Shown here: positions 1-6,675 of the stretch, in pieces
Layout: every line of letters begins with the position of its first letter
Numbering within the stretch: the first letter of the stretch is position 1
Source: Streptomyces parvus
GTDB taxonomy: Bacteria; Actinomycetota; Actinomycetes; Streptomycetales; Streptomycetaceae
DNA length: 64,000 nt
Direction: 5' to 3'
Assembly: GCF_014648875.1 (NCBI RefSeq)
Contig: NZ_BMRY01000016.1
Location: forward strand, 53,959 to 117,958
Translations under genes and position numbers: made by a program
Notes under the pieces: model-generated
What the model was told of the DNA's origin: nothing
Database searches by the model: none
The model's input: only the letters and a program-made list of their open reading frames with translations

Positions 1-1
1 C

Positions 2-1633
2 GGGGCGCTCGGGCCGTTCGCCGCCGCGCTCTCGCTCAGCGCGGGCATACTGCTGCTCCTGCTCGCCCACGGGCTGAAGCGGCACAAGCGGCGGGCCTGG
101 CGGGCGGCGGTGGTCCTGCTCCCCGTGGGGGCCGTGGCGCAGTTCGCGTACCGCCACTCGATCGTCGGCGTGCTCGTCTCGCTGACGCTCTGCTGGCTGC
201 TGGTCCGCCACCGCGACCAGTTCCGGGCGCTGCCCGACCCGCGCAGCCGCTGGCGCGCGCTCGCCAACTTCGTGCTGCTCGGGGCCGGTTCGCTGGGGCT
301 CGGGCTGATCATCGTCAGCGTCCACCCCGGCCGGGTCGTCGGCGACCCGTCCATCGCCGACCGCCTCCAGCACGTGCTGTACGGCCTGTTCGGCGTCGAG
401 GGCCCCGTGGACTACGCGGGCAGGACCAGCTGGACGGTGGCCTACTCGCTGGGCGCGCTCGGCCTGTTGACCGCCGTCACCACCATCTACCTCGCCTTCC
501 GCCCCGAACACCCGGCGGCCCGCCTCACCGAGGACGACGAGAGCCGGCTGCGGGAACTGCTGGAGCGGCACGGCGGGCGGGACTCGCTCGGCCACTTCGC
601 GCTCCGCCGCGACAAGGGCGTCGTCTTCTCCCCCAGCGGCAAGGCCGCCGTCTGCTACCGGGTCGTCTCCGGGGTGATGCTGGCCGGCGGCGACCCCATC
701 GGCGACGTGGAGGCCTGGCCGGGCGCGATCGAGCGCTTCATGGACGAGGCGCAGGCGCACTCCTGGACCCCAGCCGTGATGGGCTGCAGCGAGACCGGCG
801 GCCAGGTCTGGACCCGCGAGACCGGGCTCACCGCCCTGGAGCTGGGCGACGAGGCGGTGGTCGACGTGGCGGATTTCTCCCTCGCCGGACGGGCCATGCG
901 GAACGTGCGGCAGATGGTCAAGCGCATCGAACGCGGCGGCTACGAGACCCGGGTCCGGCGGGCGCGTGACATCGGCGACGCCGAACTGGACCGGATCCGC
1001 CGCGCCGCCGCCGACTGGCGCGGCACCGACACCGAACGCGGCTTCTCCATGGCGCTCGGCCGGATCGGCGACCCGGCCGACGGCGACTGCGTGATCGCCA
1101 CCGCCCACCTGCCCGGCTCCGGTACGGAGGACTCCCCTCACGGCGACCTGAAGGCCGTACTCCACTTCGTACCGTGGGGGCGCGACGGAATGTCCCTGGA
1201 GCTGATGCGCCGCGACCGCTCGGCCGACCCCGGCATGAACGAGCTCCTGATCGTCGCCTCCCTCCAGGCCGCCGGACGGCTCGGCGTCGCCCGGGTCTCG
1301 CTGAACTTCGCGATGTTCCGCTCGGCGCTGGCCCGCGGCGAGCGGCTCGGCGCGGGGCCGGTGCTGCGCTGCTGGCGCGGGCTGCTGATCTTCCTCTCGC
1401 GCTGGTTCCAGATCGAGTCGCTGTACAAGTTCAACGCCAAGTTCAAGCCCCGCTGGGAGCCCCGCTTCGTGGTCTTCCGCACCAGCCGGGACCTGCCCCG
1501 GATCGGGATCGCGGCGATGCGCGCGGAGGGCTTCGTGAACCTCTCGCCGCCCCGCCCGTTCCGGCCCCGCACACCCCGCCCGTGCGGTCACGCCGCGCGT
1601 ACGCGCCCGGAGCACGAGGCGAGCACGGCGTGA
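2..1633 (+). CDS. phosphatidylglycerol aminoacyltransferase (MprF/LysX-type, DUF2156), 5' truncated by the window
   Basis: The frame is open from the first bases of the window, so the N-terminus lies outside; 543 residues are visible. Several hydrophobic segments come first (codons in the first 100 bases, then around bases 110-210, 265-320 and 430-490), followed by a soluble C-terminal domain of about 350 residues that looks like the DUF2156/GNAT-fold catalytic domain of lysyl-phosphatidylglycerol synthases. Family knowledge: these membrane proteins transfer an amino acid from charged tRNA to phosphatidylglycerol and lower the negative surface charge. The GTG at 110 is only an internal codon. 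The tail after about base 1540 is rich in Pro and Arg. It lies 49 bp upstream of folP. Substrate amino acid cannot be read from the sequence. Confidence 0.8.
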   Translation, partial: GALGPFAAALSLSAGILLLLLAHGLKRHKRRAWRAAVVLLPVGAVAQFAYRHSIVGVLVSLTLCWLLVRHRDQFRALPDPRSRWRALANFVLLGAGSLGLGLIIVSVHPGRVVGDPSIADRLQHVLYGLFGVEGPVDYAGRTSWTVAYSLGALGLLTAVTTIYLAFRPEHPAARLTEDDESRLRELLERHGGRDSLGHFALRRDKGVVFSPSGKAAVCYRVVSGVMLAGGDPIGDVEAWPGAIERFMDEAQAHSWTPAVMGCSETGGQVWTRETGLTALELGDEAVVDVADFSLAGRAMRNVRQMVKRIERGGYETRVRRARDIGDAELDRIRRAAADWRGTDTERGFSMALGRIGDPADGDCVIATAHLPGSGTEDSPHGDLKAVLHFVPWGRDGMSLELMRRDRSADPGMNELLIVASLQAAGRLGVARVSLNFAMFRSALARGERLGAGPVLRCWRGLLIFLSRWFQIESLYKFNAKFKPRWEPRFVVFRTSRDLPRIGIAAMRAEGFVNLSPPRPFRPRTPRPCGHAARTRPEHEASTA

Positions 1634-1670
1634 GCCGTCGTACGGCGGTCACGGGAGATCCGACACGCCC

Positions 1671-1682
1671 TAGTCTGGTCGT
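1671..1682 (+). promoter_or_regulatory. candidate -10 box for leaderless folP
   Basis: TAGTCT at 1671-1676 is a good TANNNT -10 hexamer and its end is 6 bases before the folP ATG at 1683. There is no Shine-Dalgarno sequence upstream of that ATG. Together this suggests transcription starts at or next to the ATG, giving a leaderless mRNA. No clear -35 is seen. Confidence 0.4.
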
Positions 1683-2543
1683 ATGAGTACGTCACGCACG
1701 CGGGGCACGGTCCGAGGGCTGCCGGAGTGGGACCGCTGTGCGGTCATGGGGGTCGTCAACGTGACGCCCGACTCCTTCTCCGACGGCGGCCGCTGGTTCG
1801 ACACCACGGCCGCGGTCAAACACGGTCTGCATCTGGTCTCCGAGGGCGCGGACCTGGTCGACGTGGGCGGCGAGTCGACCCGCCCGGGCGCCAGCCGGGT
1901 GGACGAGGACGAGGAGCTGCGCCGGGTGATCCCGGTCGTACGGGGACTGGCCTCCGAGGGTGTCACCGTCTCCGTGGACACCATGCGCGCCCGCGTCGCC
2001 GAGCAGGCCGTCGCCGCCGGGGCCGCCCTGGTCAACGACGTCAGCGGCGGCCTCGCCGACCCGGACATGATCCCGGCCGTCGCCGCCGCCGAGGTCCCGT
2101 TCGTCGTGATGCACTGGCGCGGCTTCAGCGAGTCGATGAACAGCCGCGCCGTGTACGAGGACGTCGTCGCCGAGGTCCTCGACGAGCTGCGGCGGCGGAT
2201 GGACGCGGTGATCGCGGGCGGGGTCGCCCCGGAACGCCTCGTCATCGACCCCGGCCTCGGCTTCGCAAAGGACGCCGCCCACGACCTGACGCTCGTCGCG
2301 CACCTGGCCGAGCTGCACGCCCTGGGCCGCCCGCTGCTGGTGGCCGCCTCCCGCAAACGTTTCCTCGGCCACGTCCTGGCCGGACCGGGCAGCTCCCCGC
2401 CGCCCGCCCGCGAACGCGACGCGGCCACCGCCGCCGTCTCCGCGCTCTCGGCGCAGGCCGGCGCCTGGGCGGTCCGGGTCCACGAGGTGCGGGCCACCGC
2501 CGACGCCGTCCGCGTCGCCCGCGCGGTCGAGGGAGCCGCGTGA
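1683..2543 (+). CDS. folP: dihydropteroate synthase
   Basis: 286 residues, normal family length. It joins 6-hydroxymethyl-7,8-dihydropterin diphosphate with p-aminobenzoate to make dihydropteroate and is the sulfonamide target. The N-terminal signature MGVVNVTPDSFSDGG (about residues 22-36) and the second signature DVGGESTRPGA are intact, as is the pterin/sulfate-binding SRKRFLG segment near residue 225. The ATG is chosen because it begins the conserved domain at the usual distance and follows a -10-like box directly. First gene of a folP / NTF2-like / folB / folK / DUF3180 plus-strand group; its stop overlaps the next start by 4 bases, so translation is probably coupled. Confidence 0.96.
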   Translation: MSTSRTRGTVRGLPEWDRCAVMGVVNVTPDSFSDGGRWFDTTAAVKHGLHLVSEGADLVDVGGESTRPGASRVDEDEELRRVIPVVRGLASEGVTVSVDTMRARVAEQAVAAGAALVNDVSGGLADPDMIPAVAAAEVPFVVMHWRGFSESMNSRAVYEDVVAEVLDELRRRMDAVIAGGVAPERLVIDPGLGFAKDAAHDLTLVAHLAELHALGRPLLVAASRKRFLGHVLAGPGSSPPPARERDAATAAVSALSAQAGAWAVRVHEVRATADAVRVARAVEGAA

Positions 2544-3013
2544 ACGAGGAACACGCACAGGCCGCCGCCGACATCGCGGAGGTCGAGGCGGCGAACACCG
2601 CCTTCTACGAGGCGCTGGAACGCGGCGACCACGAGGAGCTCTCCGACCGCTGGCTGCCCGGCGAGGACCTCACCGTCTCCTGCGTCCACCCCGGCTGGCC
2701 GGTGCTCACGGGCCGGGGCGAGGTGCTGCGCAGCTACGCCCTGATCATGGCGAACACCGAATACATCCAGTTCTTCCTGACCGACGTCAACATCGCGATG
2801 ACCGGCGACACCGCCCTGGTCACCTGCACCGAGAACATCCTCAGCGGCGGACCGGCCGAGGAGGGCAACGCGCTGGGCCCGCTGGTGGGCCAGCTGGTCG
2901 TCGCGACGAACGTGTTCCGGCGCACCGCCGACGGCTGGAAGCTCTGGTCCCACCACGGGTCGCCGGTCCTCACGGAGTCCGACGAGGACGACGACGAGGA
3001 ATCCCCCTCCTGA
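2540..3013 (+). CDS. NTF2-like (SnoaL/DUF4440-type) protein in the folate operon
   Basis: 157 residues from a GTG that overlaps the folP stop (GTGA). The sequence has the alpha+beta cone pattern of the NTF2 superfamily: an N-terminal helix with an FYEALERGD segment, a central part VHPGWPVLTGRGEVLRSY, and strands ending in GWKLWSHHGSP. Such domains are used as small-molecule pockets or enzymes, but no catalytic set is clear here. The tail is acidic (ESDEDDDEE). The tight overlap with folP suggests a role tied to pterin or folate metabolism, which is inference. Four imperfect 16-bp repeats start at its last codons. Confidence 0.85.
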   Translation: MNEEHAQAAADIAEVEAANTAFYEALERGDHEELSDRWLPGEDLTVSCVHPGWPVLTGRGEVLRSYALIMANTEYIQFFLTDVNIAMTGDTALVTCTENILSGGPAEEGNALGPLVGQLVVATNVFRRTADGWKLWSHHGSPVLTESDEDDDEESPS

Positions 3014-3061
3014 AGAATCCCCCTCGTGAGGAATCCCGCCGCCCGAGGAATCCCCTTCCCG
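2996..3061 (+). repeat. 16-17 bp imperfect tandem repeat (4 copies) over a stop codon
   Basis: Units starting at 2996, 3012, 3028 and 3045 share the core GAGGAATCCCC (GAAGAATCCCC in the second). The first covers the last codons of the NTF2-like gene and the TGA stop (3011-3013) lies at the junction of units 1 and 2. The next 200 bases to folB hold only a hairpin and a possible promoter. Confidence 0.75.
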
Positions 3062-3171
3062 AGGGGGAAACACCCTCCCGAGTGGGTACGGGACCGATAG
3101 GGATTCGAACCGATCACCAAGGGGTAGGGGCGGCTACCAGCCCGGTGAGGCGCTGTCCATGGCCCCCACGG

Positions 3172-3242
3172 GCGAGCACTGTCGGTGCTCGCAGGTAGAT
3201 TCGAAAGCAGGCACCTCGCCGCCCGCACGCGGCCGGGTGCCT
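3172..3242 (+). promoter_or_regulatory. structured leader and possible promoter of folB
   Basis: GCGAGCAC at 3172-3179 pairs with GTGCTCGC at 3185-3192; TAGATT at 3196-3201 is a fair -10 box; AGGCACC at 3209-3215 pairs with GGTGCCT at 3236-3242 around a GC-rich inner part. No -35 and no match to a known folate riboswitch are visible, so the role is open. Confidence 0.3.
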
Positions 3243-3271
3243 CTCGACCAACGACAGCAGGAGTGATTCGC

Positions 3272-3631
3272 GTGGATCGTGTCGCGCTGCGCGGCCTCAA
3301 GGCCCGTGGGCACCACGGCGTCTTCCCCCGGGAGCGGGAAGAGGGCCAGACCTTCATCGTCGACCTGGTGCTCGGCCTCGACACCCGCCCCGCGGCAGCC
3401 ACCGACGACCTGGCCCGCACCGTGCACTACGGCGTGGTGGCCGAGGAGGTCGTCGACGTGGTGACGGGCGAACCGGTGGATCTGATCGAGACGCTCGCCG
3501 AGCGCATCGCCCAGCAGTGCCTGAAGCACGAAGGCGTCCAAGAGGTCGAGGTCGTGGTGCACAAGCCGGACGCGCCGATCACCGTCCCCTTCGACGACGT
3601 GACCATCACCATCACCCGGAGCCGAGCATGA
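3272..3631 (+). CDS. folB: dihydroneopterin aldolase
   Basis: 119 residues. It cleaves 7,8-dihydroneopterin to 6-hydroxymethyl-7,8-dihydropterin and glycolaldehyde. Family signatures are present: VDRVALRGL at the start, GHHGVFPREREEGQTF (about residues 13-28), TVHYG, and the C-terminal KPDAPI segment. The frame is open further upstream, but the GTG at 3272 is chosen because AGGAG at 3259-3263 sits 8 bases before it and the protein then begins exactly at the family N-terminus. Its stop overlaps the folK ATG (ATGA), so folB and folK are translationally coupled. Confidence 0.95.
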   Translation: MDRVALRGLKARGHHGVFPREREEGQTFIVDLVLGLDTRPAAATDDLARTVHYGVVAEEVVDVVTGEPVDLIETLAERIAQQCLKHEGVQEVEVVVHKPDAPITVPFDDVTITITRSRA

Positions 3632-4239
3632 CCGCATTTTCGACCGAGGGGCAGAGCGACCCGACCGTACAGCCGGTTCCGACCGCCGTCGTCCGGCAGG
3701 TGGACGCCGCCGACATCACCCTCTCCAACCCCAAGATGGCCGTGATCTCCCTCGGCTCCAACCTGGGCAACCGCCTGGAGACCCTCCAGGGGGCCGTCGA
3801 CGCCCTGGAGGACACCCCGGGCCTGCGGGTCAAGGCCGTCTCCCCGGTGTACGAGACGGAGCCCTGGGGCGTCGAGGCGAACTCGCAGCCCTCCTACTTC
3901 AACGCGGTCATCCTCGTGAAGACGACGCTGCCGCCCGCCTCGCTGCTGGAGCGCGGCCAGGCCGTCGAGGAGGCCTTCGACCGGGTCCGCGAGGAGCGCT
4001 GGGGGCCGCGCACGATCGACGTCGACATCGTGTCGTACGCCGACGTCCTCTCCGACGACCCGGTGCTCACGCTCCCCCACCCGCGCGCCCACGAGCGGGC
4101 CTTCGTCCTCGCCCCCTGGCACGACATGGACCCCGAGGCCCAGCTGCCCGGCGCCGGACCGGTGGCCCAGCTCCTCGCGCAGGTCGGCCGCGACAGCGTG
4201 CTGCCCCGCGCCGACCTGGAACTGCGTCTGCCGGAGTAA
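3628..4239 (+). CDS. folK: 2-amino-4-hydroxy-6-hydroxymethyldihydropteridine diphosphokinase
   Basis: 203 residues. It moves pyrophosphate from ATP to 6-hydroxymethyl-7,8-dihydropterin, giving the FolP substrate. Conserved parts are VISLGSNLGNR (about residues 39-49), the PVYETEPWG pterin-side loop and the signature RWGPRTIDVDIV. About 38 residues precede the domain, as is usual in streptomycetes. The ATG overlaps the folB stop. With folP and folB on this strand and folE on the opposite one, all four steps from GTP to dihydropteroate except the phosphatase step are encoded within 5 kb. Confidence 0.95.
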   Translation: MTAFSTEGQSDPTVQPVPTAVVRQVDAADITLSNPKMAVISLGSNLGNRLETLQGAVDALEDTPGLRVKAVSPVYETEPWGVEANSQPSYFNAVILVKTTLPPASLLERGQAVEEAFDRVREERWGPRTIDVDIVSYADVLSDDPVLTLPHPRAHERAFVLAPWHDMDPEAQLPGAGPVAQLLAQVGRDSVLPRADLELRLPE

Positions 4240-4260
4240 TCGTTAGGCTCGACGGACGGT

Positions 4261-4281
4261 GGTCCGGCGCACGGCCGGACC
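4261..4281 (+). terminator. hairpin between folK and the DUF3180 gene
   Basis: GGTCCGGC (4261-4268) pairs perfectly with GCCGGACC (4274-4281) across a 5-base loop, 22 bases after the folK stop. No T tract follows. It may be a weak terminator or an mRNA-end stabiliser inside the group. Confidence 0.4.
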
Positions 4282-4313
4282 GGGCACAGGCGGCGCGAAG
4301 GGCGGCTCACGCG

Positions 4314-4802
4314 GTGAAGCAACTACGGCTCGGGGTACTGGCGGGCCTCTTCGCCGCCGCCGGTGTCCTCTCCTGGGGCGGGGCCCGTCTCTGGGACTCC
4401 TTCGGCACTCTGCCGAGCGTCCCGCTGGCCGCGTCGATCGTGCTCGCCGTGATCGCGGTGATCCTCCTCGCGACCGCCCTCTCCACCCGCACCCGCCTCC
4501 GCGCCCAGCGCGAACGCCGCCCCGGCGCCAAGGGCGTCGAGCCCCTGTTCGCGGCCCGCGCGGTCGTCTTCGGCCAGGCGAGCGCCCTGGTGGCCGCCCT
4601 GGTCGCCGGCATGTACGGCGGCACGGGCGTCTTCCTCCTGAGCTACCTCGACATCCCGCCCCGCCGCGACCAGGCCATCTACGCGGGCGCGGCGGTGATC
4701 GCCGGCATCGGCGTCATCGCCGCCGCCCTCTTCCTGGAACGCGTCTGCCGCCTCCCGGAGGACGGCAACGACCACGACGGCACGGGCACGGCGGCGGCGT
4801 AA
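4314..4802 (+). CDS. DUF3180 membrane protein
   Basis: 162 residues with four membrane segments (about residues 5-25, 34-53, 84-106 and 117-142). The family has no known function but is found next to folK in many actinobacteria, including the equivalent Mycobacterium locus. GTG start 74 bp after folK. It is the last gene of the plus-strand folate group and converges on an endonuclease-like gene, separated by a perfect 13-bp hairpin. Confidence 0.88.
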   Translation: MKQLRLGVLAGLFAAAGVLSWGGARLWDSFGTLPSVPLAASIVLAVIAVILLATALSTRTRLRAQRERRPGAKGVEPLFAARAVVFGQASALVAALVAGMYGGTGVFLLSYLDIPPRRDQAIYAGAAVIAGIGVIAAALFLERVCRLPEDGNDHDGTGTAAA

Positions 4803-4813
4803 CGCACGACGAG

Positions 4814-4848
4814 GGCCCGGCTGCCGCCGCTTCCACGGCAGCCGGGCC
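4814..4848. terminator. bidirectional terminator between DUF3180 gene and endonuclease gene
   Basis: GGCCCGGCTGCCG (4814-4826) and CGGCAGCCGGGCC (4836-4848) form a perfect 13-bp stem with a 9-base loop. It starts 12 bases after the plus-strand stop and ends 3 bases from the minus-strand stop codon at 4851. Confidence 0.8.
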
Positions 4849-4850
4849 GG

Positions 4851-5840
4851 TCATGCCGCCACGCGGACCAGATGTCCGTTGACCAGGAACGTGGGATGCG
4901 GCTGGAGCCGGTATCCGTACAGGGTGAACGGCTTGCCGGGCGCGGGACGGGGTCGCACGGACTCGACGGTCACCCAGCTCGACTCCACGGGGTCGGCGTC
5001 GTGATGCTCCGGCCGGAAGGTCCCGCGGGCCGCCCAGCGGTCCACCACGACCAGGTGCGACGCGAGGCCGTTCCTCGCGGGGGTGAACCGTGCGCCGATG
5101 ATCCCGGCGAGGTCGACGAGGAACGGCACATTGGCGCTGACCGGGGTCCGGCCGGCCCAGTGCTTGGCACGGCACCCGTCACCGTCCGCGTACCCGTCGA
5201 GGAAACCGTCGAAGACCTCACGGTCCCGCAGCACGACCCGCGGAAACGCCTGTCTCATGTGGTGCGCGTCGCCACCGGCGTACTGGCGCAGGGCGTCGGC
5301 GAGGTAGGAGGACACCACCCGGACCCGGAAGCCCGGTACGTCCCGCCCCAGATACCCGGAGGGCCGGACGACGGGCTGAAGCCGTGCTTCCAGGCCGGTC
5401 GCCTCCGTGAGGCACCTCGCGTAGCGGGTGGCGAACGCCTCGTCGTTCACGACGAGCGACACGTAGTTCTTGCCCACCGTGCCGTCGCCACAGGTGGCCC
5501 CCACGAAATAGCCGAACGCGTGTCCCATGCGGAACGTGAGCCGTTCACGGCAGAGCTTGCGCGCGTGGGTCCACTCGATGGTTCTGCCCGCCGCGTCCTC
5601 GGCACGGATCCAGCCACCCGGTGTGGCCAGGAGAAGATCCCCGGAGACCGTGAAGGCCGCATGACTCGTGGCGACCTCCACGGCCGTTCTGACCTTGACG
5701 GCCGTCACGTCCGTGACCGTCGTCCGTACCGCGCGGTGCCCGTGCAGCGTCCACAGCCTGGTGCCGACAGCGATCTCCCGGGCCCGGAGACGCCCTCCCA
5801 CCGCGTTCACGGTCTGCCTGCTCGGTAACCCGTCGCTCAT
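4851..5840 (-). CDS. free-standing intein-like Hint/LAGLIDADG homing endonuclease
   Basis: 329 residues. Residues 20-90 look like the N-terminal half of a Hint (intein) fold, ending in TPGGWIRAED. A LAGLIDADG endonuclease follows with both motifs: FVGATCGDG (112-120, acidic D119) and LDGYADGDG (214-222, D221). The C-terminal PHPTFLVNGHLV resembles intein blocks F/G. Splicing residues are gone: the block B TxxH position reads SGDL (66-69), no His-Asn ends the protein (it ends LVRVAA), and no extein is fused. So this is probably a splicing-dead intein relic living as its own gene. ATG 5840 has GAGGAG upstream, but that site is locked in a 15-bp hairpin. It sits where the folate and ftsH groups converge. 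DNA target unknown. Confidence 0.85.
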   Translation of the reverse strand: MSDGLPSRQTVNAVGGRLRAREIAVGTRLWTLHGHRAVRTTVTDVTAVKVRTAVEVATSHAAFTVSGDLLLATPGGWIRAEDAAGRTIEWTHARKLCRERLTFRMGHAFGYFVGATCGDGTVGKNYVSLVVNDEAFATRYARCLTEATGLEARLQPVVRPSGYLGRDVPGFRVRVVSSYLADALRQYAGGDAHHMRQAFPRVVLRDREVFDGFLDGYADGDGCRAKHWAGRTPVSANVPFLVDLAGIIGARFTPARNGLASHLVVVDRWAARGTFRPEHHDADPVESSWVTVESVRPRPAPGKPFTLYGYRLQPHPTFLVNGHLVRVAA

Positions 5841-5844
5841 GCGG

Positions 5845-5882
5845 CGCTCCTCGGCCTGTCCACCCTCACAGGCCGAGGAGCG
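5845..5882 (-). promoter_or_regulatory. 15-bp hairpin: folE terminator that also hides the endonuclease RBS
   Basis: Plus-strand 5845-5859 and 5868-5882 are perfect inverted copies (CGCTCCTCGGCCTGT and its complement) with an 8-base loop. Read on the minus strand, the hairpin begins 21 bases after the folE stop and its 3' arm contains CCGAGGAG, the only Shine-Dalgarno sequence for the endonuclease ATG, which follows the stem by 4 bases. Confidence 0.8.
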
Positions 5883-5903
5883 TATCGGGCACCACTGACA
5901 GGG

Positions 5904-6509
5904 CTAGCGCGCCAGTATGAGGCTCATCGCCTCGGCGCGGGTCGAGGCATCGCGCAGCTGTCCGCGTACGGCCGACGTCGTGGTCTTCGCCCCGGGCTTG
6001 CGGATGCCCCGCACCGACATGCACATGTGCTCGGCCTCGATCACCACGATCGCGCCCCGCGCCTCCAGGATCCGCATGAGCGAGTCCGCCACCTGCGTGG
6101 TGAGCCGTTCCTGCACCTGGGGCCTGCGGGCGAAGACGTCCACCAGCCGGGCCAGCTTCGACAGGCCGGTGATCTTGCCGGAGTCGGCCGGTATGTAGCC
6201 GACGTGCGCGACGCCGTGGAAGGGCAGGAGGTGGTGCTCGCAGAGAGACATGATCTCGATGTCCTTCACCAGGACCATCTCGTCGTGCCCGAGATCGAAC
6301 GTCGTGGTGAGCACGTCCTCGGGTTCCTGCCGCAGACCGGCCAGAATCTCCTTGTACGCCCGCGCCACCCGCCCCGGCGTCTCCCGCAGGCCCTCGCGGT
6401 CCGGGTCCTCTCCGACGGCGAGCAGCAGTTCGCGTACGGCCGCCTCGGCCCGCTTCTCGTCGAATTCGCCGATCGAACCCTGGCCGTCCAGCGTCACCGG
6501 GTCGGTCAT
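5904..6509 (-). CDS. folE: GTP cyclohydrolase I
   Basis: 201 residues with start MTDPVTLDG; the frame extends 27 codons upstream, but this ATG has AGAGGAACGAGG before it and gives the length known for the genus. It converts GTP to 7,8-dihydroneopterin triphosphate, the entry step of folate synthesis. The zinc and active-site segments SLCEHHLLPFHG and EHMCMSVRG are intact, as is the QVQERLT segment. It lies downstream of ftsH on the minus strand but a strong U-tailed terminator separates them, so it probably has its own promoter in the 64 bases upstream. A hairpin follows 21 bases after its stop. Confidence 0.96.
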   Translation of the reverse strand: MTDPVTLDGQGSIGEFDEKRAEAAVRELLLAVGEDPDREGLRETPGRVARAYKEILAGLRQEPEDVLTTTFDLGHDEMVLVKDIEIMSLCEHHLLPFHGVAHVGYIPADSGKITGLSKLARLVDVFARRPQVQERLTTQVADSLMRILEARGAIVVIEAEHMCMSVRGIRKPGAKTTTSAVRGQLRDASTRAEAMSLILAR

Positions 6510-6572
6510 CTGTGCCTCGTTCCTCTGTGCCGTTCCGTGCGCGGGTTCGCGATCGGACATCGCTGGCATACG

Positions 6573-6614
6573 GAAAAGCCGCGCCCCCACAGGCTAGAAC
6601 CTGGGGGGCGCGGC
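6573..6614 (-). terminator. intrinsic terminator of ftsH
   Basis: On the minus strand a GC-rich 15-bp stem with one bulged base (plus-strand arms 6578-6593 and 6600-6614, loop 6 bases) is followed by TTTTCC (plus-strand 6572-6577). This is a classic hairpin plus U run, 62 bases after the ftsH stop. Confidence 0.85.
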
Positions 6615-6675
6615 ATGCATTCCGGAACCGGTGCGGTGGCCCGTGACGGGCGTCTCACCTGCTGTGGAGCGCGGA

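Noticed and set aside
3095..3165. tRNA-like T-loop on the minus strand (GGTTCGAATCC-type bases at about 3100-3112)
   Set aside because: The flanking bases do not pair as a T stem, and no acceptor or anticodon stem can be drawn, so this is not a tRNA gene.
3172..3271. Folate (THF) riboswitch upstream of folB
   Set aside because: The leader has hairpins but no recognisable THF-riboswitch core, and such riboswitches are not typical of actinobacteria.
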